Shown: positions 34,129 to 43,925 of the stretch, piece by piece | Layout of the letters: every line of letters starts with the position of its first letter | Position numbering within the stretch: the stretch's first letter is position 1 | Origin: Anabaenopsis elenkinii CCIBt3563 | GTDB lineage: Bacteria; Cyanobacteriota; Cyanobacteriia; Cyanobacteriales; Nostocaceae | Direction of reading: 5' to 3' | Assembly (NCBI RefSeq): GCF_015245355.1 | Contig: NZ_CP063311.1 | Coordinates: 3,491,179-3,555,178, forward strand | DNA: 64,000 nucleotides | Notes under the pieces: model-generated | The model's input: the letters and a program-made list of their open reading frames with translations, nothing else | What the model was told of the DNA's origin: nothing | The model's database searches: none | Position numbers and translations under genes: made by a program

Positions 34129-36705
34129 ATGGGAACAATTTCTATGGAAATAGAACAATTAGATTGTTTTAAAGCCTACGGACAATTTATCTTGGAAAAA
34201 CTGGAATCAGTACCCCAATACCCTTCTCAACAAGAAGATTGGGTACCCACTAAACTAGATGATTGTGTGGCGCGGATCCGAGAAGCTGCACAGAAAACTG
34301 TACAACTTGCCACATCTCCAGTGAAAATTGGAGTCATGGGAGAATTCAGTAGCGGCAAAACTTTGCTTTTAGGTAGCTTGATTGGGTATGCTGATGCCTT
34401 ACCAATTAGTGAGAACCCAACTACAGGTAATGTTACAGCCGTGCATATGTCACCCCAGTCAGGCTTTGTAACTACTCACGCCAACAATTATACCATAGAG
34501 TATCTTTCTCATCAAGGGGTGAATGAGTGTTTGCAATTCATGTTGCACGAAGCCAGTCGCCGCAGTAGCGCAGCTGGACTTCCACCTATACCCATGTCAA
34601 AATTAAAGACCGGCAAAGATATTATTAACTGGTGCGAAGAAGCATGGAACAGTAGCAAAAACTTAGAATTACGTTATTTACTACGAGAGTTAGTATTATT
34701 CCTTCGCACTTATCAAGCATATGGGCAAGCAATGTGTGGTGTCCACTATCAAATTGATGGTAACATCGCCCGGGAGGGACTACAGCTACCTGAACAACCG
34801 TTAGCTATCCAAACTCTTCGGTTTGAGGACTTACCTCCATCTCATATTCGATTACCCAGCCCACCCCAGAACCTCACGACTAAATTATTACATAACAGTT
34901 TCTCGCTGATCCACCGTGTTAATATTGAAGTGAAGATATCACGGGAAATCTGGGATTTTAGCGGTGCTTCGGAATTTATTATCTTAGATTTTCCTGGATT
35001 AGGTGCTGCTAATTCAGGAGCTAGGGACACCTTTTTGTCACTGCGGGAACTAGCAGAAGTACAGACAATTTTAATCCTGTTAAATGCTAAAACCCCTGGA
35101 AGCGATCGCGCCAATAAAATCTTTACCATGATGCAGCAGCAGCGCCCAGGACAAGACCTGAAAGATTTAATTTTAGTGGGTGTGGGTCGTTTTGATCAGC
35201 TCCCCTTAGATAGTCAAGGTTATGAAAGAGAACTTGACCAATTCATCGCCAGTACTCAACCTTTAACAGAAAACGATGTTTTGAGTAAATTGAAAGTTCT
35301 GCAAACAACCATTGATGCTGCTAGTGCATTCATAATTCAACCAGACCGCATGGTTTTGTTATCCCCACTACTAGGACTAGCTGAGTTAGCAAAACGTTCT
35401 AGTACAGTTAAAGCAGGTTCACCGGAATTTTTAGCTACCTTAGACTATCCTGATTATCTCGAACGCTCCAAGCGATCGCAACAGAAATGGCAACTATTAA
35501 GCACTCGTCTGCTAGAATCTGACCCAAGAAGCCATTTAGGTACACAACTAAGTTACTTTGCCCAAGATGGTGGTGTTGCCAAACTGCGAGAATTAATTCA
35601 AAATCATGTAGCCAATCACGGAGTCAAACAACTGTATGAAGATACTCATAGAGCTGCTGAGAATTTAATGATACAACAAGAATACCTCAACAATATCATT
35701 AACGAAATTCACGAGCAAGGTATTCCCACCGCAGATACTCACAACCTAATTGAGTTGCGCTCTGCTATCGAAGGCTTAGATAAAACCTATCGCAATTTTC
35801 AAAAAACTTTGGCTAAAGAACCCCTCAAAGACCGGTGGGGAAATGTTGTCAGTGATGTCGTCAAAGACGAACTCACATTTAAAATAGTCAATTGGAACGA
35901 GTGGACATTGCTATTCAATAAAGCCAACAATGGTAATATTACCATTGCTGAATTTAAAGGAGCAGCTGGTAAGCTATTTGACAGAGGTAATAGAGTTAAT
36001 AGCAGCCTACCTACAAAAAGTGAAGACTTTTATCCAGCTTTCGTTAAAACTATCAAGGAATTAGAAGAATTTGCCCGAGAACGGATTCATCAAGCAGTAG
36101 CAGACTTATTAAATAAATTGTCTCAGCAGATAGCCCCACAATCGGATTATCTACAGAATAATCTAAATCCAGAAATGGAACAAGATATTGAGAGGGAATT
36201 TGGGATAGAAGAAGCTGATATCTTCTACAAATTGCTGTTAGGATGCGACCCTAATCAATGGTTAGAAGCAATTATCGCCGAAATCAACAGCAAAGAAAAA
36301 CCAGTTGCACCAGAGATGATCTTCCCCTTAGCCCGTAGAGATGAAAAACACAATATTGGTCAAATCTTTGACTGGTCTCCTGAGAAAAGTCCAGACTTAC
36401 CCAGAACAGGTAATCACCAACTTTTGGTATTGCGACTACGAGATGAAATCATTGCTACTGCTAGCCTGCATTTGGTGCAATATGTCAGCGAAATCAATCA
36501 GCAGGTGAACACTGAATTAGCAGGTATTTTAGATCAAATTATTCCCAGTTTGCAAAATATTTCTAAAAAAGAGGCTTTACTCAGATACATTGCGGCTGGG
36601 AATTCTCCAGCTAAAGTTAGTATTCCCCATTGGTTGCAGATTCTCGCAGAAGTTGCCACAATTTCTTATCAATACGGGAATTTAACAGTTGCCAAAAACC
36701 CTTGA
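34129..36705 (+). CDS. Large dynamin-like GTPase, first gene of a three-gene cassette
   Basis: The 858-residue protein has a GTPase domain with P-loop GEFSSGKT (residues 71-78), switch I PTTGNVT (97-103) and G3 motif DFPGLG (287-292). The expected G4 motif is altered: GVGRFDQL (351-358) has RFD where dynamins have TKxD. The gap between switch I and G3 is long (about 185 residues). The C-terminal half is mainly helical and could form a stalk (NLMIQQEYLNNIINEIHEQG, HLVQYVSEINQQVNTELAGI), as in dynamin-like proteins, but no membrane segment is seen. The layout also recalls the SrfC-type GTPases found with SrfB. An alternative ATG lies five codons in. It is followed after 120 bp by an Hsp70-like gene. 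Confidence 0.72.
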   Translation: MGTISMEIEQLDCFKAYGQFILEKLESVPQYPSQQEDWVPTKLDDCVARIREAAQKTVQLATSPVKIGVMGEFSSGKTLLLGSLIGYADALPISENPTTGNVTAVHMSPQSGFVTTHANNYTIEYLSHQGVNECLQFMLHEASRRSSAAGLPPIPMSKLKTGKDIINWCEEAWNSSKNLELRYLLRELVLFLRTYQAYGQAMCGVHYQIDGNIAREGLQLPEQPLAIQTLRFEDLPPSHIRLPSPPQNLTTKLLHNSFSLIHRVNIEVKISREIWDFSGASEFIILDFPGLGAANSGARDTFLSLRELAEVQTILILLNAKTPGSDRANKIFTMMQQQRPGQDLKDLILVGVGRFDQLPLDSQGYERELDQFIASTQPLTENDVLSKLKVLQTTIDAASAFIIQPDRMVLLSPLLGLAELAKRSSTVKAGSPEFLATLDYPDYLERSKRSQQKWQLLSTRLLESDPRSHLGTQLSYFAQDGGVAKLRELIQNHVANHGVKQLYEDTHRAAENLMIQQEYLNNIINEIHEQGIPTADTHNLIELRSAIEGLDKTYRNFQKTLAKEPLKDRWGNVVSDVVKDELTFKIVNWNEWTLLFNKANNGNITIAEFKGAAGKLFDRGNRVNSSLPTKSEDFYPAFVKTIKELEEFARERIHQAVADLLNKLSQQIAPQSDYLQNNLNPEMEQDIEREFGIEEADIFYKLLLGCDPNQWLEAIIAEINSKEKPVAPEMIFPLARRDEKHNIGQIFDWSPEKSPDLPRTGNHQLLVLRLRDEIIATASLHLVQYVSEINQQVNTELAGILDQIIPSLQNISKKEALLRYIAAGNSPAKVSIPHWLQILAEVATISYQYGNLTVAKNP

Positions 36706-36825
36706 TTATATAGACTTTAAGAGTTTAGTATTGTGGAGATTTCTAGGTATTAGGGTACATTCTCAGTCTTGACCACAGATACTCAGTTAAACCTGGCAAT
36801 TTATGATTAATTTGAGGAGAAAGAA

Positions 36826-39800
36826 ATGGCTGTAGAAATTCGGCTACCACCTAATTTTCAAGTGTATATTAAGGAAAACGAATATTTGGAACTACCCACC
36901 ATCCAACTGATAGCAGCTGGGGATAATGTCCCTCACATTGCCAGAATTAATTGCATTGTTACCGGTACCCCAGAGGAATTAGCATTCCAAATTAAAAAAG
37001 CATATAAACCATTTGATTCTGTAACTCCTAAAATTTCCCAAATCGGTCAATTAGAGCAATATCCTTGTAAGGTAACTCGTCCTTTACGAAAACCCATTAA
37101 CTGCACTTTGGTAGTGACCGTTGAGTATTTCGACTCTGATCCTTTAGGAGATCCACTACTTTGTGAACCCCGGGAAGCTGAAGCTTCGTGTTATCTCTGG
37201 TCACCATTAATCGATGATCAAGAAATCATTGAGACCGAAGCCATCACTATCCCCATAGAAACTAGTCCCTATATTGAAAACCAACCACAAAAAAGATTTC
37301 CCGGATGGTTAGCACTCGATTTTGGTACATCCAATTCTACAGTCACACTCTTTGATCCTATTGAGATTCCCATCGCCGAAATTTTACCCAGAGAACAAGA
37401 AATCAGATTACGCTATCGCCTGGCCGAGTGGTTGAGCTCCCCCCCATCGGTAGCTTTACCCGAGGTCAACCCCCATGAATGGGAGAAATTTATTGCTGAT
37501 GTGAGCAAACACCTAGAAATAGAACCCTATAATCTTGCATCAGTTTTTGAAACTGACCAAAAAGAGCGATTCTTAGAAGCCATTCGCCAAATAGAATTAT
37601 GTCTAGGTAACAGTGAAAAATTCCGGCGGGCGACTAGCAAAAAACTTTACCAAATATACCATGAGGTATTTCGTGTACCTACTTTAGAATCGCAAAACTT
37701 AATCCCTGTCGTCTTAGATATTAATCGCCGTGATACAGAAATACCCAGCGAATTGGAAATCTTTAGCCTGATAGATTTAGAACTACGTATGGGTAGAGAA
37801 GCCAGGGATAACCGCAAAAAAGCCATCGCCCAAGGTAACAGCGTCTCTTTAAAAGAAATTATCAGCAGATTTCACCACTCACCCAAGCGCTACTTTGGAC
37901 AAGATCGCACTTTCCCGGTGATTTTAGATAATCAGCAAGAAATAATTCATGTTAACCAACTGATCCAAGCAGCTTGGGCCCATTTAATCGATTTAACCGA
38001 AGATTACCGCCAACGCGCTAGGCGCAAGTTTTCTGAGGGAGATTTCGTTACAGCTGTTGTAACTTACCCTACCGTTGCTCCCCCATTAGTGCGTAAGGAA
38101 GTTAAAGAATTAGTGGAACAGTTGGGTATTGATGATGTACAAACCGCTTATGATGAAGCTGTGTCAGTGGCAATCTTCTTTTTATGGCGAGAATTTGGCG
38201 GTAATCTCAATATTGGCATTGAATCATTTAAAACCCGTTGTCGTCAAGTCGAAAACAAATGGTCACAAAATGTCCTCGTCTTGGATATCGGCGGCGGAAC
38301 CACAGACTTAGCCTTGATTGAATTGACTTTAGAAGATAATACCCCTACCTTTGCAGACCATGAAGATAGAGGATTAGGAGGACGTTACTATAAACTCACT
38401 CCCAAACTGTTAGGATCATCAGGTCATTTACAGTTAGGCGGTGAATTAATTACCCTGCGAATATTTAGATTATTAAAAGTAGCGATCGCGGACTTTTTAT
38501 TAACAGCAATAACTACAGGTGACATCGAAAGCGAAAAGTTAGAAGATTTAATTAATACAGAACTAAATGAACGTTTTCTTGAACAAGGAAAATTTCAAAG
38601 TGGCAGTTTATTAAAATGTGTAGATAAGGAAAACCCCGACGGTGATGCTGCTTATAAAGACGCCCTAGACACCGCAGAGAAAGTATTACCCACCAGATGG
38701 CAACAAGTCCCCCAACGCCTACAAACATTTTACACCCTCTGGGATTATGCTGAAGCCGCTAAACTCAAACTGGGGCAAAAATCAGAGCATCCTTTTTTAA
38801 GTTTTAGTATTTCCGAAAGTCAAATTTCTGAACTTCTGACTCAAAGTGGAATTAAATTTGAAATTACTAACCCTAATAATATTAGCCTCATCATCGACAG
38901 CGAACAATTTGAACGCGCCGCAGCTTCCACTATTAAGGAGGGAATTGGTATCGCTAAAGGACTCATGGAAAGTCGCCTAGGTTTCCATGGGCAAAATATA
39001 GATGCTTGGAATACTCATAAAGTTGACTGGTTGATTTTATCTGGTAAAACTTGCAACCTCGAATTAGTACAGCGCTACATCTACGAAGAATTTAGCAAAT
39101 CCCCTTATTTCGTCTGGAACCCAGAAAGAATTACCTTTGTCTTGGAATTTACTAAACTCGCCACTTCCGCCGGTGCTTGCTACGCTGAGAAACTCCGCCG
39201 ACTCAGATTTGACCCGGAAGAGTCTAAGGAATTGTTGCGTAAAGGAGCAAATCAGTTAGAAATAGACGTCAAAAATCTATTTTATTATCTACCTTGTAAC
39301 TTCAAACGCAAGACCCAAAGCAACGCACTATTAACAATCTTCAAAGCTGGACAAGAACTTTATCAAATCACTCCCACAGAAACAGTCGCCAAAGTACGCA
39401 CAGAATGGCAAGGGATACAATTAACTAATATTATTTATCGTCAAGACTATGAGGAAGGAGACCTACGACTGTGGGGAAGCTTTGACGGTAAAAACCTCAT
39501 GGAAAAATTAGGGATGTCAGAAACTGATTTCCTCAAAAAAATCAAGGTTCAATTTGAAATCGACCAAACTCTAGAATTTAGCGTTTTACTTTGTCAAGGT
39601 AACCCCCATTATTTAATTGACATTCCTGGTATTGATGTCGGTGCTGCACTATTAGCAGCTTCAGAAACAGCAGCCCTATTTGCTGATGGTAAGTTAAAGT
39701 GGAATATCGCTTTAGAATCTCCTAAGCACAACTTAAATGATGGTGATATTGCAGTCAATGTGCTCGAGTCAGCAACTGTTGACCAGCCGAACGCCTATCA

Positions 39801-40212
39801 TTTAGTTTTTGAAGTAGGAAAAGATAATAGTCAATTTCTGCGAGAATTTCACTATGTCCATCATGGGGAACAGCACTCACAACCGGGTTTAGTAAGTAAT
39901 CCTTTACCTCCCTTTCCCCACAGTCATCAGCACACATTTTATATTTATCAAACAGATCCTACAACTAACACCAAAAAATGGATACGTATCGGCGCTTTAA
40001 GTAAACCAGATGTGGGGACAGATTACCCTTGTAAATATTACGTGACTCTTGATAATCAAGGTTTTCTGAGAATACACGCCGGTGAAGTTCCCTATTGGAC
40101 TTCAACTAGTCAAGAATGTCTTAAACAACCAGGATGTGTTTATCGCGCCGAATTAGAACTACAACCTAACGAAGTCGATAAAGAACGCGACCCTTTTTGT
40201 GGTGTACATTAA
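36826..40212 (+). CDS. Giant Hsp70/actin-like ATPase, SrfB-like
   Basis: The 1128-residue protein has an N-terminal beta-rich domain (about 1-150) before an actin/Hsp70-fold ATPase. The phosphate-1 motif is LALDFGTSNSTV (residues 162-173), the phosphate-2 motif VLVLDIGGGTTDLALIE (near 482-498) and the adenosine motif WLILSGKTCNLELVQ (near 734). The insertion of about 300 residues between the first two is much larger than in DnaK. The C-terminal 330 residues are not a normal peptide-binding domain and include a beta-rich tail with FRIHAG-like text (GFLRIHAGEVPYW). GAGGAGAAAG precedes the ATG, a strong ribosome-binding site. The architecture resembles SrfB-type proteins, which pair with GTPases; identity with that family is inferred, not proven. 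Confidence 0.72.
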   Translation: MAVEIRLPPNFQVYIKENEYLELPTIQLIAAGDNVPHIARINCIVTGTPEELAFQIKKAYKPFDSVTPKISQIGQLEQYPCKVTRPLRKPINCTLVVTVEYFDSDPLGDPLLCEPREAEASCYLWSPLIDDQEIIETEAITIPIETSPYIENQPQKRFPGWLALDFGTSNSTVTLFDPIEIPIAEILPREQEIRLRYRLAEWLSSPPSVALPEVNPHEWEKFIADVSKHLEIEPYNLASVFETDQKERFLEAIRQIELCLGNSEKFRRATSKKLYQIYHEVFRVPTLESQNLIPVVLDINRRDTEIPSELEIFSLIDLELRMGREARDNRKKAIAQGNSVSLKEIISRFHHSPKRYFGQDRTFPVILDNQQEIIHVNQLIQAAWAHLIDLTEDYRQRARRKFSEGDFVTAVVTYPTVAPPLVRKEVKELVEQLGIDDVQTAYDEAVSVAIFFLWREFGGNLNIGIESFKTRCRQVENKWSQNVLVLDIGGGTTDLALIELTLEDNTPTFADHEDRGLGGRYYKLTPKLLGSSGHLQLGGELITLRIFRLLKVAIADFLLTAITTGDIESEKLEDLINTELNERFLEQGKFQSGSLLKCVDKENPDGDAAYKDALDTAEKVLPTRWQQVPQRLQTFYTLWDYAEAAKLKLGQKSEHPFLSFSISESQISELLTQSGIKFEITNPNNISLIIDSEQFERAAASTIKEGIGIAKGLMESRLGFHGQNIDAWNTHKVDWLILSGKTCNLELVQRYIYEEFSKSPYFVWNPERITFVLEFTKLATSAGACYAEKLRRLRFDPEESKELLRKGANQLEIDVKNLFYYLPCNFKRKTQSNALLTIFKAGQELYQITPTETVAKVRTEWQGIQLTNIIYRQDYEEGDLRLWGSFDGKNLMEKLGMSETDFLKKIKVQFEIDQTLEFSVLLCQGNPHYLIDIPGIDVGAALLAASETAALFADGKLKWNIALESPKHNLNDGDIAVNVLESATVDQPNAYHLVFEVGKDNSQFLREFHYVHHGEQHSQPGLVSNPLPPFPHSHQHTFYIYQTDPTTNTKKWIRIGALSKPDVGTDYPCKYYVTLDNQGFLRIHAGEVPYWTSTSQECLKQPGCVYRAELELQPNEVDKERDPFCGVH

Positions 40213-40328
40213 ACTTCCTCTGTTGAGTAGATACTTTAACGGGAGCATCTGAGTTTGTTAATGTTAATATTCCACCTCCTGCTCCCTCTGGTTGATCAGC
40301 AGGGGCTATCATTAGTTTACTATTATTC

Positions 40329-41441
40329 ATGCAGCAATTACGTCAGTTATTGGCAATCAAAAATTCAGAGTTAGCTAAATTACTTAAATGTAATTTACAT
40401 GGACTAGAGGCGACTTTAACTCAAGCTATGACAGAATTTCCCCTCGACCCTGGGACTAAAATATGTCAGGAGTTATTAGAGGAAATTTCCGGTTTATTGC
40501 AACCACCCCCAGATTTGACCCCAGAGAAGGCGATCGCAATCATATCCCTCCCAAAAAATGAATTAAAATTGGATCATTTGCGATTGGCTTTTAATGCTGA
40601 TGCTGAACTGAAGTTATATTTAGGTACTGCTGAACTACAAAGCCAAAGCGATGCTGACCTATGGAACGAAATTCACCGCCAACTGCTGCGAGTTCCAGAG
40701 AATATCGCCACAGCTTGGCGACAGCGCGCCTTAGATTTAGCTGAACAAGTAGGCGCAGTTCCAGATGATTTAAACCTTGCTGAACTTCCTTTTAGCCGCG
40801 ATGAAATAATTTATCCCGGACTCAAGGGGAGTGTAACAGCGCCGGGGTTATCCTTGTCTGAGACAGCCTTATTAAATACCGGAGTTAACCCAACTGACCA
40901 ATATGGTAATTTATATTGTATCGCTGGCTTTGTACAGCTGTTCCTGAGATTTACAGAAATAGACCCAGACTTACATCATGCTTTAAAGAGTGTATTTACC
41001 TTTGATATTATGCCTTTGCACTCTCAGCCAGAACAACGCACTCAATATATAAATACTTTAAGCGATCGCTGGCAGCGTTTGCAACAAGCCGAGTCAAACT
41101 CCGATGAGTTATTAAGTCTGCGTGCCTGGATAGATATAGATGAAGCCATACACTCCCTAGTATTTATCCCACCCGTGGAGCGTTATTCCTGGTGGGGTAA
41201 TTTACAGCAAGAATCACGACGGATTTTAAAAAAAATGGCTCAAAGGGCGCTAAATCTGGGTTATGATGTGCGGATTCGGCAGTTATCTGGACTTTATGCC
41301 GATGTTTGTTCTTTTTCTAAAGATGACCTCCAACTTAACTGTGGTGGTATTCCTGGGGAAGTTTTAACTTGTCTGCGGGTGTATGCGCGCATTAATCAAG
41401 AGGAAACTCCAGGACGGGTTATATTTCGCTCTTGGCGTTAG
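40329..41441 (+). CDS. Third gene of the GTPase/Hsp70 cassette, unknown family
   Basis: The 370-residue soluble protein has a helical, Leu-rich N-terminus (MQQLRQLLAIKNSELAKLLK, about residues 1-60) and a mixed middle (LSETALLNTGVNPTDQYGNL; AGFVQLFLRFTEIDPDLHHA). The end carries VEFRSWR-like text (TPGRVIFRSWR). No catalytic motif, signal or membrane segment is seen. It follows the Hsp70-like gene by 116 bp in the same direction, so it is probably the third member of one operon. I do not recognise the family. Confidence 0.6.
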   Translation: MQQLRQLLAIKNSELAKLLKCNLHGLEATLTQAMTEFPLDPGTKICQELLEEISGLLQPPPDLTPEKAIAIISLPKNELKLDHLRLAFNADAELKLYLGTAELQSQSDADLWNEIHRQLLRVPENIATAWRQRALDLAEQVGAVPDDLNLAELPFSRDEIIYPGLKGSVTAPGLSLSETALLNTGVNPTDQYGNLYCIAGFVQLFLRFTEIDPDLHHALKSVFTFDIMPLHSQPEQRTQYINTLSDRWQRLQQAESNSDELLSLRAWIDIDEAIHSLVFIPPVERYSWWGNLQQESRRILKKMAQRALNLGYDVRIRQLSGLYADVCSFSKDDLQLNCGGIPGEVLTCLRVYARINQEETPGRVIFRSWR

Positions 41442-41811
41442 GTTTCTATTTTTTCCCTTTACACTCCCCTAGAAAGCTTTTTGTACTAGGGTTTCGACAA
41501 ATTACAGCAGATTTTTCCAGACATTTATATAAGAAATTGGGTAACCACCACTACAGAAATAATCAGCCCTTACAAAAATATCAATCTGAATACAGATGAC
41601 CAGGCTTATATAAATTTACTTTTAACAAAAAATAAAGATTAATCTAACATTTTTGATATCAATAAATTACAGATTTATCTGTGTTAGTCTATCTAAATCT
41701 ATGAACCTGTAGCTTATCTACGAAACGCGCCGCTCATGCTCAGGGCTAGTTCATCATGCCTTTGTGATCACAAACAAAGCAATATGCTGTAAATATCTCA
41801 CCAATATTGTG
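41442..41811. other. Gene-free region between the cassette and the barrel gene
   Basis: A stem CCCTAG (41467-41472) / CTAGGG (41486-41491) with a 13-nt loop lies 25 bp behind the cassette and may end its transcript. Near 41669-41684 ACAGATTTATCTGT is a short inverted repeat of unknown role. No other gene or clear promoter seen. Confidence 0.5.
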
Positions 41812-43173
41812 ATGTATAAGATACAAAAAACCAGCAATAGTAATGACATCTGTAAATCTATTAAAGTTGACTATGTTTTTTGCAACTTAGGGACAGTCTT
41901 ATTAAGTTTCTTGCTCATGTTGACTGCTATTACCATCAGGTCTGTATCTGCGGCGGATAATGCACAGAAAAAGATAATTTTAGCCAATCAAATAAATCAG
42001 GGTTTTTCGGGTGAAAATAGCAAAAAATTACCAATTTACCCATTTAATAGGAACTCACATATCAGCCGAAATGACAGATCGTTAACATCAGAAAAAACTC
42101 ATATATTTGCTAAATTAAACACAATTAACGGTGAGGATTTAGCTGTTAAAATTGAACGGGAAAAAATCAGGAATTCTGCTGTTGATTATCTGGGTTTTTC
42201 ATCTAAGAATGTACTAGAAAGCAAAACAGACCTAAGTCAAAACCTATTGACATATAAGCACGATAATATTTATGGAGAATCACCAGAAGAAATATCACAG
42301 TTAACTAATTTAGTTAATTTATTGTCGCAACAAGAACCTGAATTGATTACAGGGGCAGAACTTCCATTACCTGAGGAGGATATTTCTAGGGATAGTAATA
42401 CATTACGCCAAGAACTATTAATTGATCCCATCATCAAAACCCAAGAAAGATTAATCAACCCTCAACCTCGGAGGGCTTTACCGGGTTCAACAGCAGGTAC
42501 TCCTTCTGGATATGGTGCGAGTGGTGGTCAAGTCTATGTTGGTATTGGTTTACTTTTCCCTTTAGAGGAAAATTCCGATGGATTTTTGGATGGTTCTTAC
42601 TCCGCTGGTTTTGGGTTAGGAGATCCATTGAAATCTGTAGGGTTGGAAGTTAATGTTAACTTTGCCAGTTCCGGAGGTACTTATCTTAAAGGTGGAGAGT
42701 TTGATGTGGGGACTAGCGGCTATATGGGGTTAAAACTCCACAAATACTTACCTGACCGTACAGCTGTAGCCGTGGGTTGGTCAAATCCTATCAAATGGGG
42801 AGAATCTTCCGACAATAAAAATACCATTTATGGAGTAGTTACTAGGGCATTTATACTACAACCAGACAACCCAAATCATCAATTACCTTTGACTGTTTCT
42901 GTGGGTTTTGGTAATGGCGGTTTTCGTTCTCTAGGTGCAAGAAGAGTAGCAGAGAGTAATAATGGTAATATTTTCGGGAGTTTAGGTTTAAGAGTCATAC
43001 CTGAAGCATCCCTAGTCGGTAGCTGGACGGGAAATCGTCTAAATATGGGTGTGTCTATTGCTCCTTTCAAGAACAGTCCCATAGTTATCAATGGCGTGGT
43101 AACAGACATTACTGGTAATTTTGATACTGGGTTAGGTTTGGCGCTGAGTGCAGGTTACAGTTTCAAGTTTTAA
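41812..43173 (+). CDS. Exported protein with predicted C-terminal beta-barrel
   Basis: From the ATG at 41812 the product has 453 residues; an in-frame GTG at 41764 would add 16. A hydrophobic segment (VLLSFLLMLTAITIRSVSAA) looks like a signal peptide behind a long polar n-region. A polar linker (about residues 55-220) precedes a Gly- and aromatic-rich C-terminal half with alternating strands (GGQVYVGIGLLFPL; YMGLKLHKYLPDRTAVAVGW; LTVSVGFGNGGFRSLG) that ends in LGLALSAGYSFKF, a terminal Phe typical of outer membrane barrels. Function unknown. Confidence 0.6.
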   Translation: MYKIQKTSNSNDICKSIKVDYVFCNLGTVLLSFLLMLTAITIRSVSAADNAQKKIILANQINQGFSGENSKKLPIYPFNRNSHISRNDRSLTSEKTHIFAKLNTINGEDLAVKIEREKIRNSAVDYLGFSSKNVLESKTDLSQNLLTYKHDNIYGESPEEISQLTNLVNLLSQQEPELITGAELPLPEEDISRDSNTLRQELLIDPIIKTQERLINPQPRRALPGSTAGTPSGYGASGGQVYVGIGLLFPLEENSDGFLDGSYSAGFGLGDPLKSVGLEVNVNFASSGGTYLKGGEFDVGTSGYMGLKLHKYLPDRTAVAVGWSNPIKWGESSDNKNTIYGVVTRAFILQPDNPNHQLPLTVSVGFGNGGFRSLGARRVAESNNGNIFGSLGLRVIPEASLVGSWTGNRLNMGVSIAPFKNSPIVINGVVTDITGNFDTGLGLALSAGYSFKF

Positions 43174-43201
43174 GCAATTTCATCAACCAACCAGAGAAAT
43201 C

Positions 43202-43837
43202 ATGAAGAAACAAACATTCTTGCTAAATTTGGCGGTAGCACTGGCTTGTTTTACTTATCTAGCGGCTGCGCCTAATAGAGCCTATGCTGGTAAGGAGATT
43301 GTACCGGGTAGTTCTGCAGATTCGGCCTCTTTAATTGGGGATAAGGAGATAGTACCGGGAACTGGTATAGATTCTGCTTCCTCAATGGGTGGTATTGTAC
43401 CGGCACGCGGGGTTAATGTCCAAGTTGTTAATAATGGTAATGCTTCCGGAACAGTTTTGAGAATCACCCCAGAAGTTCAGAATAATTTGAATACAGTTCT
43501 CGATCAACTACTCAGTGCAAGTCTGGCGAAAAATACCCCATCTGATTCCATTCAATATATCTTACAGGGTGAAGATAATATACATCAGGTCAAGTCTTCT
43601 ATAGTCAGTTTAGAAGTGTCACCATCACCGGTTACGTCACTGGTCAATGCTTTAAGTGAACTGACAGGTGCAGACCGGAATGTCGATATTAATAAGTTGA
43701 ATGATGCTCTGAACGCCTATAATCAAATTGTGCTGGAAAGTAGCCCGGTAGTTCTGCAAGCATTAGCGAAAAACCCAAGTTTTACCGCAGTTAATCATCT
43801 GCTGAGTCAATTAAGAGTTGCTCTAAATCAAAACTAA
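43202..43837 (+). CDS. Secreted hypothetical protein
   Basis: The ATG at 43202 gives MKKQTFLLNLAVALACFTYL followed by AAAPNRAYAGKE, a clear Sec signal peptide with an AYA-G cleavage site. The mature part begins with a short imperfect repeat (KEIVPGSSADSAS, KEIVPGTGIDSAS, GIVPARG), then a helical domain with LNTVLDQLLSASL and LNALNAYNQ-like text. Total 212 residues. It lies 28 bp behind the barrel gene in the same direction, so the two may be cotranscribed and act together at the envelope. Family not recognised. Confidence 0.65.
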   Translation: MKKQTFLLNLAVALACFTYLAAAPNRAYAGKEIVPGSSADSASLIGDKEIVPGTGIDSASSMGGIVPARGVNVQVVNNGNASGTVLRITPEVQNNLNTVLDQLLSASLAKNTPSDSIQYILQGEDNIHQVKSSIVSLEVSPSPVTSLVNALSELTGADRNVDINKLNDALNAYNQIVLESSPVVLQALAKNPSFTAVNHLLSQLRVALNQN

Positions 43838-43925
43838 AATTTTAGATATACTGATCTAACTTCCTCTGGCTTTAGTCAGAGGATTCCTTGGGGAATATGC
43901 TCAATAGTCAATATCACCCTCGATA

